Positions 8,517 through 8,675 of a stretch of DNA of 8,675 nt are shown here, piece after piece (the stretch's first letter is position 1; every line of letters starts with the position of its first letter). The translations under genes were made by a program, and so were the position numbers. The notes beneath the pieces were generated by a model, which was not told the DNA's origin, searched no databases, and saw only the letters and a list, made by a program, of their open reading frames with translations. Origin of the DNA: DATMXP01 sp964460935. Lineage in GTDB: Bacteria; Acidobacteriota; Terriglobia; Terriglobales; Acidobacteriaceae. Where the stretch lies: the NCBI GenBank assembly GCA_964460935.1, contig CAYWSM010000050.1, forward strand, positions 1 through 8,675, written 5' to 3'.

Positions 8517-8675
8517 TTATCGTCCGTAGCCCCGCTGATATCCCGCCAGGTATCCCTGCCGGAACGAGTTCACGTACGCCTGCTTGTCGCCGTAGCTCGA
8601 GTTGTATCCGCCATCGCCGTCGTTATACCGATCGTCATGCGTCGGACGATAGCTGTGTCCCGTGCTCCGGTCGAT
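8517..8675 (-). CDS. Gly/Tyr-rich hypothetical protein, C-terminal fragment
   Basis: An open frame enters from the right edge and ends with TAA at 8517-8519, giving 52 C-terminal residues. The start is outside the window. The sequence is rich in Tyr, Gly, Asp, Arg and Ser and ends in an amphipathic stretch with regular spacing, FRQGYLAGYQRGYGR, in which GY recurs every four residues. Similar tails occur in small, poorly characterised proteins of soil bacteria, some of them secreted; I do not recognise a named family. The well-placed hairpin downstream and the strongly biased composition argue that it is a real gene. No function can be assigned. Confidence 0.6.
   Translation of the reverse strand: MDRSTGHSYRPTHDDRYNDGDGGYNSSYGDKQAYVNSFRQGYLAGYQRGYGR

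Overview
The window comes from a GC-rich, densely coding bacterial chromosome. A serine/threonine kinase with tandem PEGA domains, an FHA-GAF-class III cyclase, an SHS-type MFS transporter, a short FeoB and a Gly/Tyr-rich small protein together suggest Acidobacteriota (a Koribacter/Terriglobia-like soil bacterium). That assignment is inference from gene style; there is no marker gene in the window. I see no rRNA, tRNA, CRISPR array, insertion sequence or phage gene.

Layout: (1) 1-990, minus strand: the N-terminal 330 residues of an MFS symporter that runs off the left edge. (2) A divergent intergenic region leads into a plus-strand pair, a membrane Ser/Thr kinase (1182-2945) and an FHA-GAF-adenylate cyclase (2987-4630). 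They are 41 nt apart and probably one operon. (3) A 63-nt convergent gap separates the cyclase from a minus-strand dGTPase-like HD hydrolase (4694-5869). (4) About 380 nt without a convincing gene ends in a Fur-box promoter that drives feoA (6251-6523) and feoB (6525-8420). (5) A short terminal region holds a hairpin and the C-terminus of a minus-strand Gly/Tyr-rich small protein that runs off the right edge.

Two functional units stand out. The kinase and cyclase look like a signalling cassette: an extracytoplasmic PEGA module linked to a cytoplasmic kinase, next to a soluble protein with a phosphothreonine-reading FHA domain, a GAF sensor and a cyclase carrying the full adenylate-cyclase residue set. 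The natural hypothesis is that kinase phosphorylation is read by the FHA domain and changes cAMP production. The feoAB operon is a conventional ferrous iron importer under apparent Fur control, with a well-preserved promoter/operator overlap.

The ends of the cyclase and feoB genes share a CTCTGTGTTGAGA-containing element in the same orientation. This may be a dispersed intergenic repeat of this genome. Nothing here is clearly a wholly new system; the kinase-cyclase pair is the best candidate for follow-up.
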